From: an uncultured Clostridia bacterium
GTDB taxonomy: Bacteria; Bacillota; Clostridia; Lachnospirales; Anaerotignaceae
DNA length: 22,815 nucleotides
Direction: 5' to 3'
NCBI GenBank assembly: GCA_937919015.1
Contig: CALFPN010000081.1
Location: forward strand, 1 to 22,815
Below are positions 1 through 7,923 of this stretch, in pieces. The position numbers and the translations under genes are program-made. Within the stretch, counting starts at the first letter, position 1, and every line of letters begins with the position of its first letter. A model generated the notes under the pieces. It saw only the letters and a program-made list of their open reading frames with translations, did no database searches and was not told the origin of the DNA.

Positions 1-2
1 GC

Positions 3-1010
3 GTGTGGATCGCCAATTCTGCGGATACCGCGCCGGTGCTCGCCCCCTTCATCTATGGCACGCTGGAGCGTCTGCTGCTGCCCTTTGGCCTGCATCATAT
101 GCTGACCATTCCCATGAACTATACTTCCTTTGGCGGCACATACCTGATCCGAACAGGGATCAATGCCGGTGCGGAAGTCTTTGGTCAGGACCCCCTGTGG
201 CTGGCATGGATCACAGACCTGATCAATTTCAAAGGGGCGGGAGATACGGCGGCCTATGAAAACCTGCTGGCAACGGTGACACCTGCCCGTTTCAAGGTGG
301 GGCAGATGATCGGTTCCTCAGGGCTTCTGCTGGGCTTTGCTCTGGCTATGTATCGCCGTGTAGATGGAGATAAACGCAGAGACTACCGTTCCATGTTCTT
401 TTCTGCGGCGTTGGCGGTATTTTTAACAGGGGTAACGGAACCGCTGGAATTCATGTTCATGTTCTGCGCGCTGCCCTTGTATCTCGTATATGCCCTGTTG
501 CAGGGCCTGGCCTTCGCTCTGGCGGGGATCATTCCCCTGCGGCTGCATTCCTTTGGGAATCTGGAATTTTTGACCCGTGTCCCCATGTCCCTGAAAGCCG
601 GCCTGAGCGGGGATATTATCAATTTCCTGCTTTCCTGCGTGGCATTTTTTGTGATCGGCTATTTCGTTGCATATTTTATGATCGGCAAATTCAGCTACGC
701 TACCCCCGGTCGTCTGGGCAACTATACGGATGAAAACGAAGGGGAGGAATTGACCGCAGGGAACAAAGGCGGCGGAAACACTCAGGCAGAGCGGATCATC
801 CGCCTGTTGGGCGGCCGTGAAAATATCACGCTGGTGGATGCCTGCATGACGCGGCTGCGTGTGACGGTCAAAGACCCCGATAAGGTTGCGGAGGCGGCGG
901 ACTGGAAAGCGGAAGGAGCCTTGGGCCTGATTAAAAAAGACAACGGGATTCAGGCGGTTTACGGGCCGAAGGCGGATATTCTGAAGTCTGATATCAACGA
1001 TATCCTGTAA
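3..1010 (+). CDS. malT: PTS transporter EIIC-EIIB, maltose/glucose type (5'-truncated by window edge)
   Basis: C-terminal part of a phosphotransferase-system permease that would import and phosphorylate a glucoside, here most likely maltose. The N-terminus lies before the window: the visible frame opens in the middle of the membrane domain, so the GTG at 3 is not a real start. The EIIC portion shows the LPFGLHHMLTIPMNY segment, a later TGVTEPLEFMFMF segment and several hydrophobic helices. After a hydrophilic linker (about 715-780), an EIIB domain carries the phospho-cysteine in DACMTRLRV (Cys codon 843-845). No EIIA domain is seen, so phosphate must come from a separate EIIA. The next two genes are a MapP-like phosphatase and MalQ, which favours maltose over glucose as substrate. 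Family is certain; substrate and symbol are inferred from context. Confidence 0.88.
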   Translation: MWIANSADTAPVLAPFIYGTLERLLLPFGLHHMLTIPMNYTSFGGTYLIRTGINAGAEVFGQDPLWLAWITDLINFKGAGDTAAYENLLATVTPARFKVGQMIGSSGLLLGFALAMYRRVDGDKRRDYRSMFFSAALAVFLTGVTEPLEFMFMFCALPLYLVYALLQGLAFALAGIIPLRLHSFGNLEFLTRVPMSLKAGLSGDIINFLLSCVAFFVIGYFVAYFMIGKFSYATPGRLGNYTDENEGEELTAGNKGGGNTQAERIIRLLGGRENITLVDACMTRLRVTVKDPDKVAEAADWKAEGALGLIKKDNGIQAVYGPKADILKSDINDIL

Positions 1011-1024
1011 ATGGGGGCGTGTTT

Positions 1025-1876
1025 ATGAAACTATTGACACTGAATACCCATTCCCTGCAGGAAGAACAGTATCAGAAAAAACTGGAGGAATTCGTTGCAG
1101 GTATCCTGCAGGAAAAACCGGATCTCATCGCCTTGCAGGAGGTCAATCAGTCTTTGGATGGGCCTCTGGCGGGAGAAGACCTGCGGGGCGGCCAGTTCCC
1201 CCTTTCCTGCGGAAGACCCATACGGCAGGATAACCATGCGGCACAGGTGGCATATGCCTTGCGTCAGGCAGGCATCGACTGCAGCTGGGCTTGGCTTCCC
1301 ATCAAGCTGGGGTATGGAAAATATGAGGAAGGTGTAGCCGTTCTGAGCCTTGGCAGAAACATTTCCAACGTGGATGCGTGCTTTATCAGTAAGACCAGAG
1401 ATCATCATAACTGGCGTACAAGGGCCGTGCTGGGGGTGCAGACAGAAGGGGAAGCAGACTGGTTTTACACCGTCCACATGGGCTGGTGGGAAGATGAAGA
1501 GGAGCCTTTTTCCGACCAATGGGAGAGGCTGCAGGAACATCTGGCAGAAAAGGTTACAAAAGAAAAAATCTGGCTGATGGGAGATTTTAATGCACCGGAT
1601 ACGGTTTCCGGCCAGAGCTATGCATGTATTTTAGCCAGCGGCTGGATGGATACCTATCAGATGGCCCGAAAAAAAGACAGTGGGATCACGGTTTCGGGCC
1701 TCATTGATGGATGGAGAGAAAAAGAGAAAGAGCAAGCAGCAGCGGGAATGCGTCTGGATTATATTTTCTGCAATCAAAGGGAAGAGATCGATACCTCCTG
1801 TGTGGTCTTCAACGGAAGGAACCGACCTGTGGTATCCGACCATTTCGGTGTATTGATCCATGTAAAGGAGAAATGA
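1025..1876 (+). CDS. mapP: Endonuclease/exonuclease/phosphatase-fold enzyme, probable maltose-6'-phosphate phosphatase (MapP-like)
   Basis: A 283-residue protein of the EEP (DNase I-like) superfamily. Visible motifs are LNTHS near residue 6, ALQEVNQ (Glu39, metal ligand), the HMGWW block (His151), MGDFNAP (Asp187/Asn189) and SDHFGVLI (Asp272/His273), so the metal-dependent hydrolase site looks complete. The ATG at 1025 is chosen over the in-frame GTG at 1019 because GGGGGC lies about 6 bases upstream and the fold starts immediately. It begins 14 bases after the PTS gene and overlaps the malQ region by a few bases, so one transcript is likely. Enterococcal MapP, an EEP-family enzyme encoded beside a maltose PTS gene, removes the 6'-phosphate from imported maltose; the position here between a PTS permease and MalQ supports that role. 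A DNA-repair role is less likely. Fold is seen; substrate is inferred. Confidence 0.8.
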   Translation: MKLLTLNTHSLQEEQYQKKLEEFVAGILQEKPDLIALQEVNQSLDGPLAGEDLRGGQFPLSCGRPIRQDNHAAQVAYALRQAGIDCSWAWLPIKLGYGKYEEGVAVLSLGRNISNVDACFISKTRDHHNWRTRAVLGVQTEGEADWFYTVHMGWWEDEEEPFSDQWERLQEHLAEKVTKEKIWLMGDFNAPDTVSGQSYACILASGWMDTYQMARKKDSGITVSGLIDGWREKEKEQAAAGMRLDYIFCNQREEIDTSCVVFNGRNRPVVSDHFGVLIHVKEK

Positions 1877-1878
1877 GG

Positions 1879-3384
1879 ATGAATAGAACTGCAGGCATTT
1901 TGATGCCCATTACCAGCCTGCCGGGGAAATACGGCATTGGCTGTTTTTCCAAGGAAGCATACCGATTTGTAGATTGGCTGCAGGGGGCGGGCCAGACCTA
2001 TTGGCAGATTCTGCCCATCCACCCCACCGGCTATGGAGATTCCCCCTATCAGTCCTTTTCCACTTTTGCAGGCAATCCGTATTTGATCGATCTGGAGGCT
2101 CTGGTGGAAGAAGGGGTACTGACAAGGGAAGAATGTGATGCCATGGATTTTGGCAGGGATGAAACGGATATCGATTATGCAGCCCAGTACAAAAGCCGTT
2201 ATGTTTTGCTGCGCAGGGCCTATGAGCGGAGCGACATCAGTAAAAACACGGAATATCAGAAATTCATTTCCGAAAATGAGTGGTGGCTTTCGGATTACGC
2301 GCTGTTTATGGCATTGAAAAATTTCTTTCATGGACAGTGTTGGTATGAATGGCCTGTGGATATTCGTCTGCGGTATGGCTATTCTATGGACTGTTATCGG
2401 CGGAGACTGTATTTTGATATTGAATTTCAGATGTACCTGCAGTTCAAGTTTTTTCAGCAATATTGGCGTCTGAAGCAATACGCCAATGAAAGGGGCATCG
2501 GCATCATCGGGGATATTCCCATTTATGTTGCCATGGATTCTGCGGATACCTGGGCCCATCCCGATCTGTTTCAGCTGGATCAGAACAATGTTCCCCTGGC
2601 CGTGGCAGGCTGTCCGCCCGATGGTTTTTCTCCTGCGGGGCAGCTCTGGGGCAATCCCCTGTATCGCTGGGAATATCACAGAGAAACCGGCTATGCATGG
2701 TGGCTGAGCCGTCTGTGGTATGTGTTCCGTCTGTATGATGTGACGCGGATCGACCATTTCCGCGGCTTTGACGCATATTATTCCATTCCCTATGGGGCCT
2801 GCACTGCTGCAAACGGACATTGGGAAAATGGCCCCGGCATCGATCTGTTTCGCTGCGTGGAACAAAATCTGGGGTGGCATCCGGTGATCGCGGAAGACTT
2901 GGGCTATGTGACGGATTCCGTCCGCCGGATGGTAAGGGAAAGCGGTTTTCCGGGGATGAAGGTGCTGGAGTTTGCCTTTGATTCCCGGGATACCGGCTCT
3001 GCCAATGATTATCTGCCCCATAACTATCCGGAAAACAGCGTGGTCTATACGGGAACCCACGATAATGAAACGCTGAACGGGTGGTTTCAGTCCATCACAG
3101 AGGAGGAGAGAACACGGGTGCGGGAATATCTCTGGGATTTCCATACTCCCCAGGAGGAACTTGGTCGGGCGATGATCGCACTGGTGATGCGCAGTGCGGC
3201 AAATATGTGCATCATTCCTTTGCAGGATTATCTGGGGCTGGATAACCGCAGCCGCATCAATACACCCTCTACCATGGGCATCAATTGGCGTTGGCGGGTG
3301 AAGAAGGGACGGCTGACAAAAGAGGTACAGCAGGATATTCTGGCTGCGACCATACGCTATGGCCGCAGAAATAAGAGAAATTAA
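1879..3384 (+). CDS. malQ: 4-alpha-glucanotransferase (amylomaltase)
   Basis: A 501-residue GH77 enzyme that transfers alpha-1,4-glucan chains between maltodextrins and releases glucose from maltose in the cytoplasm. Diagnostic blocks include GILMPITSLPGKYGIG at the N-terminus, GDIPIYVAMDSADTW, VAGCPPDGFSPAGQLWGNP, TRIDHFRGFDAYY, VIAEDLGYV, YTGTHDNETLNGWF and NTPSTMGINW. The catalytic nucleophile is Asp292, the acid/base Glu339 and the third carboxylate Asp395, almost the same numbering as in Thermus amylomaltase. The length is normal. The start is placed at ATG 1879 because AAAGGAG ends 8 bases before it; ATG 1873 would sit only 2 bases from that site. It follows the phosphatase gene directly, which supports a maltose-degrading operon ending at the terminator just downstream. 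Confidence 0.95.
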   Translation: MNRTAGILMPITSLPGKYGIGCFSKEAYRFVDWLQGAGQTYWQILPIHPTGYGDSPYQSFSTFAGNPYLIDLEALVEEGVLTREECDAMDFGRDETDIDYAAQYKSRYVLLRRAYERSDISKNTEYQKFISENEWWLSDYALFMALKNFFHGQCWYEWPVDIRLRYGYSMDCYRRRLYFDIEFQMYLQFKFFQQYWRLKQYANERGIGIIGDIPIYVAMDSADTWAHPDLFQLDQNNVPLAVAGCPPDGFSPAGQLWGNPLYRWEYHRETGYAWWLSRLWYVFRLYDVTRIDHFRGFDAYYSIPYGACTAANGHWENGPGIDLFRCVEQNLGWHPVIAEDLGYVTDSVRRMVRESGFPGMKVLEFAFDSRDTGSANDYLPHNYPENSVVYTGTHDNETLNGWFQSITEEERTRVREYLWDFHTPQEELGRAMIALVMRSAANMCIIPLQDYLGLDNRSRINTPSTMGINWRWRVKKGRLTKEVQQDILAATIRYGRRNKRN

Positions 3385-3390
3385 AAAATA

Positions 3391-3418
3391 GCCGATTCCA
3401 TGGAATCGGCGTTTTTTT
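3391..3418 (+). terminator. Rho-independent terminator after malQ
   Basis: GCCGATTCCA and TGGAATCGGC form a perfect 20-base palindrome, followed by G and seven T residues. It lies 6 bases after the malQ stop codon and separates the maltose operon from the next gene. Confidence 0.9.
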
Positions 3419-3447
3419 GTCAAAAAGAGTGCTTTTTTCAAAGTTTA

Positions 3448-3456
3448 TGCTAGAAT
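3448..3456 (+). promoter_or_regulatory. Possible extended -10 promoter for the cysteine-rich membrane protein
   Basis: TGCTAGAAT matches an extended -10 (TGnTATAAT-like) element about 20 bases before the proposed TTG start at 3477. No good -35 hexamer is visible at 16-18 bases upstream. The preceding terminator makes an independent promoter necessary. Confidence 0.4.
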
Positions 3457-3476
3457 GAAATTAGGAAGGAATCGGT

Positions 3477-4289
3477 TTGAAGGCCTCGAAAGGAACAAAG
3501 GATATGAAGGAAGGGAAAGTGATCGAAAACGATAGAAAGGCTATCTGTCATCTGGTGGTGAAGCAAAAGGCATCTCCTCTGCGAAAGATTTATATTGCAA
3601 AATTAATCGGGCGATGCACGGTGTTGGTATTTTGCATTTGTTTGGGGATTCTGCGTCCGCAGGAGTTCGCTGTTTTGCGGGATTTTACAGGAAGATTTTC
3701 TGTTTTGCATATTCTTTGGGGTTTGTGGATGTTTGATATGCTGCTGCAGTTGGTTTATGTGAAAAATCATGTGCCGCTGGGCTCTCAGAAATTATTTCGG
3801 CAGAGATATATTCCTGCAGCAGGGGGCTTTGACGGCCATGGCCTGCGGGCATATATCATGGAAAGAACAAAATCTGCCTATCAGGTATTTCTTATCTATG
3901 CGATGGGGGTTGCCGCATTGGGGCTTCTGAAAAAAATTGGTGCTCTGGGAGAGATAGCCCTACTGGTCATTTGTGCGGCTTTTTATGTATGTGATCTGAT
4001 CTGTGTACTCATCTGGTGCCCCTTCCGTATCTTTATGAAGACACGCTGCTGTACGGAGTGTCGTATCTTCAACTGGGATCATCTGATGATGTTCAGCCCG
4101 CTGTTATTTGTGGATGGCTTTTATGCCCGCAGTCTGGTAATGGTGGCGGCGGCTGTGTTCCTTCTTTGGGAATACTGTATCATGGTGTATCCGGAGCGTT
4201 TCTGGGAGCAGTCCAATGAAGCACTGAAATGTTCCAGCTGCACGGACAAGCTTTGCAGCCAGTATTGCGGTAAATCGAAAATAACATGA
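3477..4289 (+). CDS. Cysteine-rich polytopic membrane protein of unknown function
   Basis: A 270-residue protein that I do not recognise as a named family. About four to five membrane segments are visible (roughly residues 43-60, 75-95, 137-152, 159-181 and 204-235). A cytosolic-looking Cys cluster CCTEC (191-195) leads into the segment CRIFNWDHLMMFSPL, and the C-terminal tail carries CSSCTDKLCSQYC (Cys252, 255, 260, 264), a pattern that could bind a metal or an Fe-S cluster. The proposed start is TTG 3477, with GGAAGGA 6 bases upstream; ATG 3504 is an alternative that removes only a hydrophilic extension. The gene stands alone between two terminators, so its neighbours give no functional hint. 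The coding assignment is good because of the clear membrane architecture, ribosome site and terminator. Confidence 0.75.
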   Translation: MKASKGTKDMKEGKVIENDRKAICHLVVKQKASPLRKIYIAKLIGRCTVLVFCICLGILRPQEFAVLRDFTGRFSVLHILWGLWMFDMLLQLVYVKNHVPLGSQKLFRQRYIPAAGGFDGHGLRAYIMERTKSAYQVFLIYAMGVAALGLLKKIGALGEIALLVICAAFYVCDLICVLIWCPFRIFMKTRCCTECRIFNWDHLMMFSPLLFVDGFYARSLVMVAAAVFLLWEYCIMVYPERFWEQSNEALKCSSCTDKLCSQYCGKSKIT

Positions 4290-4297
4290 ACAGGAAA

Positions 4298-4327
4298 GAG
4301 GATCGTCGGAGACGGTCCTCCTTTTTT
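4298..4327 (+). terminator. Rho-independent terminator
   Basis: GAGGATCGTC, loop GGA, GACGGTCCTC form a 10-bp stem with one G-U pair, followed by C and six T residues. It starts 9 bases after the stop codon of the cysteine-rich membrane protein gene. Confidence 0.88.
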
Positions 4328-4516
4328 CTTCTCAGACAAGTTTGGGATGAAAACAGTGCAAAGAAGCTTGTTTTTGTCAGACGCACAAAAGAAGTAAAAA
4401 AACTGCCTGCAAAAGGATGGGCTTTTTGGTAAAAATGTATTCTTTTGTGTACAGTATGTGTACTTATGTATTTATTTTTGTACGCAATGTGGGGTTTTTA
4501 CTGGTTTTTTTCTGAA
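4328..4516. other. Intergenic upstream region of the ilv operon
   Basis: AT-rich spacer forming most of the 312-base gap before ilvB. It holds repeated TGTAC-containing stretches around 4447-4490 but no convincing gene, T-box leader or riboswitch. The operon's promoter lies at its right edge. Confidence 0.6.
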
Positions 4517-4544
4517 TTGACAGGCTTTTTTGTAGGAGTATAAT
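4517..4544 (+). promoter_or_regulatory. Strong vegetative promoter of ilvBNCD
   Basis: TTGACA at 4517-4522 and TATAAT at 4539-4544 are both exact consensus hexamers with a 16-base spacer. Transcription would start near 4551, giving a leader of about 50 bases that is too short for a T-box. The ribosome site AGAGGAGG (4586-4593) follows. Confidence 0.88.
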
Positions 4545-4601
4545 AAGACTATCATTTTTACAGAAGACATGAAGTAAGTTACAAAAGAGGAGGGACCACG
4601 C

Positions 4602-6263
4602 ATGAAAAAAACAGGTGCCCAGATGATTCTTGAAATTTTAATGGAACACGGCGTGGATACCGTTTTCGGATATCCCGGCGGTGCAGCGTTAAATGTATAT
4701 GATGCGCTGTATGAATATCAGGATCGAATCAAGCACGTTTTAACTGCCCACGAGCAGGGTGCTTCCCATGCGGCAGACGGCTATGCCAGAGCCACAGGGA
4801 AAACAGGTGTCGTTTTTGCTACCAGCGGCCCCGGTGCGACCAATCTGGTAACGGGGATTGCAACAGCGTATATGGACAGCATACCCATGGTTGCCATTAC
4901 CAGCAATGTAGCAGATTCACTGATTGGCAGAGATGCCTTTCAGGAAATATATATCACAGGCATTACCATGCCGATCACCAAACATAACTTCTTTGTAAAC
5001 CGCATTGAAAATCTGGCGGATGCCATGAGAGAGGCATTCCGCATTGCCCAGAGCGGCCGTAAAGGCCCTGTGCTTGTGGATGTAACAAAAGATGTGACAG
5101 CAGCAATGATTGAATATGTGCCCGGCGAACCCCTTCCTTTGAAGGAAATGCCCAAGGCCACGGACGAAGAACTGAAACAGGTGGCAGCGGTCATCAATCA
5201 GGCAAAATGTCCCGTGCTGTATTGCGGCGGCGGTGCCGCTTCCCGTCAGGCGGAAAAAGAACTGCATGCGCTGATGGAAAAGGCGGATATTCCTGCGGCC
5301 CATACGATGATGGCAGCAGGGCTGGTGCCTTATGATGATGAAAGAAGCCTCGGCATGATCGGCATGCACGGCAGTGTCACAGCCAATGAAGCATTGTTCC
5401 ATGCGGACATGGTGCTGGCTTTGGGGACACGCTTCAGCGACAGAGTTGCTTTGAACATTGAAAAATTTTCTCCCGGTGCAGTGAAGATTCAGGTGGATAT
5501 CGACCCCTGCGAGATCAACAAAAATGTACCGGTAGATCAGTATATCGTTGGCGATGTAAAGGATTTTCTGGAACGTCTGCTTCCTCTGATTGAAAAGAAG
5601 GAGCATCCCGAATGGAAGGCCCGCATTGCCCAATGGCAGGAAAAGCAGGAAAAGGGGGCATATCGCGGGGAAAGCCTGCATCCCGGCAGATTGATTCGGG
5701 ATGTCTGCGATATGACAGATAAAGACACGGTTTATGTAACCGATGTAGGGCAGCACCAGATGTGGGCAGCCCAGTATGTAAAACACAGCAAAACACGACA
5801 TTTTCTGACAAGTGGAGGTCTGGGCACAATGGGTTATGGTTATGGTGCAGCCATCGGTGCCCAGGCTGCATTCCCCGAAAAGAGAGTTATCCATTTTACA
5901 GGGGATGCTTCTTTCCATATGAATCTGAATGAAGCCTGTACGGCAGTCAGTCAGGAAATGCCGATCATCACCATTATTTTTGATAATAAAGTGCTTGGCA
6001 TGGTTTATCAGTGGCAGACAGCCTTTTATGGAAAACGCTATGCATCCACAACGCCGGAAAGAAAAACGGACTTTGCCAAAGTGGCAGAGGGCTTCGGCGG
6101 AAAAGGCTATCACGTCAGCACAGAAGAAGCGTTCAAGCAGGCTTTTGCAGAAGCACTGCAGGAAAAAGGCCCCGTATGGATCGCCTGTGACATTGCAAGA
6201 GATCTGAAGGTGCTTCCCATGATTCCCAACGGCGGAACAGTGGAAGATATGATCCTGGAATAA
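4602..6263 (+). CDS. ilvB: Acetolactate synthase large (catalytic) subunit
   Basis: A 553-residue thiamine-diphosphate enzyme that joins two pyruvates to 2-acetolactate, or pyruvate with 2-oxobutyrate, the first common step of valine, leucine and isoleucine synthesis. The N-terminal domain has the catalytic Glu51 in AHEQGASHAADGYAR and the TSGPGATN loop. The C-terminal cofactor domain has the GDAS...NN-type motif: GDASFHMNLNE at about 434 onward and IIFDNKVLGMV after it. Length is normal for the anabolic enzyme, and the adjacent regulatory subunit gene rules against the catabolic AlsS type. ATG 4602 is supported by AGAGGAGG 8 bases upstream. It is the first gene of a four-gene ilv operon behind a near-consensus promoter. 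Confidence 0.97.
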   Translation: MKKTGAQMILEILMEHGVDTVFGYPGGAALNVYDALYEYQDRIKHVLTAHEQGASHAADGYARATGKTGVVFATSGPGATNLVTGIATAYMDSIPMVAITSNVADSLIGRDAFQEIYITGITMPITKHNFFVNRIENLADAMREAFRIAQSGRKGPVLVDVTKDVTAAMIEYVPGEPLPLKEMPKATDEELKQVAAVINQAKCPVLYCGGGAASRQAEKELHALMEKADIPAAHTMMAAGLVPYDDERSLGMIGMHGSVTANEALFHADMVLALGTRFSDRVALNIEKFSPGAVKIQVDIDPCEINKNVPVDQYIVGDVKDFLERLLPLIEKKEHPEWKARIAQWQEKQEKGAYRGESLHPGRLIRDVCDMTDKDTVYVTDVGQHQMWAAQYVKHSKTRHFLTSGGLGTMGYGYGAAIGAQAAFPEKRVIHFTGDASFHMNLNEACTAVSQEMPIITIIFDNKVLGMVYQWQTAFYGKRYASTTPERKTDFAKVAEGFGGKGYHVSTEEAFKQAFAEALQEKGPVWIACDIARDLKVLPMIPNGGTVEDMILE

Positions 6264-6277
6264 GGAGGTGCAGGGAC

Positions 6278-6814
6278 ATGAAAGGGATTACAGTAAAAAA
6301 GGCAGTCAATCGTACCGTTATCTGCCTGATGGTAGATAACCAGCCCAATGTGCTTGCCCGTGTTTCTAGCCTGATCGGCCGCAGAAGCTTTAATATCAGC
6401 ACCATCACCGCTTCGGAAACCAATATTGCAGGGATCACAAAGATCACGCTGGTGGTCAGCGGGGATGATGAAAATGTACTGTATCAGATCATCACCCAGC
6501 TGGAAAAACTGGAGCCGGTCAGAGAGGTTTATGTGCTGGAAAACGACAGCAGTGTATACAGAGAGCTGCTTCTTGTGAAGGTAAAGGCCGATCAAAAAGA
6601 AAGAACAGAGCTGCATGAGATCACAGAGATCTACCGCGGCAAGGTCATTGGATTAAACAAAGACAGCATGGTCATTGAACTGACAGGTTCTCCAAATAAA
6701 CTGGATGGTTTCATGAGCATGCTGAAGGAATATGACATCGTGGAGGTTTCCAGAACAGGTGTAACGGGTATGGCTCGTGACTCTGTGGAGGAAACACACA
6801 CAACAGGTATTTGA
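6278..6814 (+). CDS. ilvN: Acetolactate synthase small (regulatory) subunit
   Basis: A 178-residue regulatory subunit that binds IlvB and normally confers feedback inhibition by valine. The N-terminal ACT domain is clear: RTVICLMVDNQPNVLARV followed by GRRSFNISTITASETN, the usual effector-binding face. A C-terminal ALS small-subunit domain follows (LLLVKVKAD through SRTGVTGMARD). Length is typical for bacterial IlvN/IlvH. The start ATG lies 14 bases after the ilvB stop, with AAGGAGG upstream, so the two subunits are probably translated from one message in matched amounts. The symbol ilvH is equally usable. Confidence 0.96.
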   Translation: MKGITVKKAVNRTVICLMVDNQPNVLARVSSLIGRRSFNISTITASETNIAGITKITLVVSGDDENVLYQIITQLEKLEPVREVYVLENDSSVYRELLLVKVKADQKERTELHEITEIYRGKVIGLNKDSMVIELTGSPNKLDGFMSMLKEYDIVEVSRTGVTGMARDSVEETHTTGI

Positions 6815-6861
6815 TAAAAAAGAAACTATAAAGATACAAAAGAAAAAAGGAGTAGATGAAC

Positions 6862-7857
6862 ATGATCAAAAAATATTACGACCAGGATTGTAACTTAGGT
6901 ATGCTGGATGGCAAAACAGTAGCCATCATCGGTTTCGGCAGCCAGGGCCATGCCCATGCTATGAATCTGAAAGAAAGCGGTGTGGATGTAGTGGTTGGTC
7001 TGCGTCCCGGTTCTGCCCATATTGCAAAAGCAGAAGCAGCAGGCCTGAAGGTTATGGATATTGAAGATGCAGCAGAAGCAGGTAACGTAGTTATGATGCT
7101 GGTGCCCGATGAACTGGCTCCCGCCATCTATAAAAACCAGATTGCAAAACACATGAAGGAAGGCGACACACTGATGTTTGCCCATGGCTTCAACATTCAT
7201 TACAGCCAGATCCAGCCTGCAGATTATCTGGATGTATCCATGGTAGCCCCCAAAGGCCCCGGCCATATCGTAAGAAGCCTGTATACACAGGGCAGCGGTG
7301 TTCCCTGTCTGATCGCAGTAGAACAGGATAAATCCGGCAAAGCAAAAGAATTTGCACTGGCTTATGCAGCAGCCATCGGTGCAGGCAGAGCAGGTATTCT
7401 GGAAACAACATTCAAAGAAGAAACAGAAACAGACCTGTTTGGGGAACAGGCAGTTCTGTGCGGCGGTGTTTGCGAACTGATGACAGCAGGCTTTGAAACA
7501 CTGGTAGAAGCAGGCTATGAACCCGAAATGGCATACTTCGAATGTATCCACGAAATGAAACTGATCGTTGACCTGATCTATGAAGGCGGTTTTGATAAGA
7601 TGAGATATTCCATCTCCAATACTGCTGAATACGGTGATTATGTAACGGGCAAACGCGTAATCACAAAAGAATCCAGAGAAGCTATGAAAGAGGTTCTGGC
7701 AGAAATTCAGGACGGTACATTTGCAAGCACATTCGTTCAGGAAATGAACGCAGGCGGCAAAGCAAAATTCCTGGCTTCCCGCAGAAAAGCAGCAGATCAT
7801 CAGCTGTGCAAAGTCGGCAAAGAACTGAGAGAAATGATGAGCTGGCTGAAAAAATAA
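6862..7857 (+). CDS. ilvC: Ketol-acid reductoisomerase, class I
   Basis: A 331-residue Mg- and NAD(P)H-dependent enzyme that isomerises and reduces acetolactate (or acetohydroxybutyrate) to the dihydroxy acid. It has the nucleotide-binding GFGSQGHAHA loop near residues 24-33, the MVAPKGPGHIVR segment, and the metal ligands Asp191 and Glu195 in DLFGEQAVLCGG. The length fits the short, class I form with a single knotted C-terminal domain. ATG 6862 is preferred because AAAGGAG (6846-6852) lies 9 bases upstream, whereas ATG 6856 would be 3 bases away; the difference is only two residues. It lies 47 bases after ilvN, with no terminator between them. Confidence 0.97.
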   Translation: MIKKYYDQDCNLGMLDGKTVAIIGFGSQGHAHAMNLKESGVDVVVGLRPGSAHIAKAEAAGLKVMDIEDAAEAGNVVMMLVPDELAPAIYKNQIAKHMKEGDTLMFAHGFNIHYSQIQPADYLDVSMVAPKGPGHIVRSLYTQGSGVPCLIAVEQDKSGKAKEFALAYAAAIGAGRAGILETTFKEETETDLFGEQAVLCGGVCELMTAGFETLVEAGYEPEMAYFECIHEMKLIVDLIYEGGFDKMRYSISNTAEYGDYVTGKRVITKESREAMKEVLAEIQDGTFASTFVQEMNAGGKAKFLASRRKAADHQLCKVGKELREMMSWLKK

Positions 7858-7871
7858 GGTTTGGCAGATAC

Positions 7872-7904
7872 GGCGAGTTTCTAGGTTTTAGAGGCTCGCC
7901 TTTC
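7872..7904 (+). promoter_or_regulatory. Stable hairpin between ilvC and ilvD (partial terminator or mRNA-processing element)
   Basis: GGCGAGTTTCTA (7872-7883) pairs with TAGAGGCTCGCC (7889-7900) over 12 bp, with two adjacent G-U pairs and a GGTTT loop. It is followed only by TTTCTT, a weak tract. It sits just upstream of the ilvD ribosome site AAAGGAGG. A leaky terminator or a stabiliser of the ilvBNC message is likely; the function is inferred. Confidence 0.7.
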
Positions 7905-7923
7905 TTACAAAGGAGGAAAAACG

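Noticed and set aside
1774..3441. 555-codon minus-strand open frame opposite malQ
   Set aside because: malQ has complete GH77 motifs and a good ribosome site on the plus strand. The antisense frame has no recognisable domain and spans the malQ terminator.
4507..4521. Possible CodY box overlapping the -35 region of the ilv promoter
   Set aside because: Only the TTTTCTGAA half fits the AATTTTCWGAAAATT consensus; about six of fifteen positions mismatch, which is too weak to call.
4569..4577. Two-codon reading frame (Met-Lys-stop) in the ilvB leader
   Set aside because: It has no ribosome site and no associated hairpin or terminator, so there is no sign of a leader-peptide attenuator.
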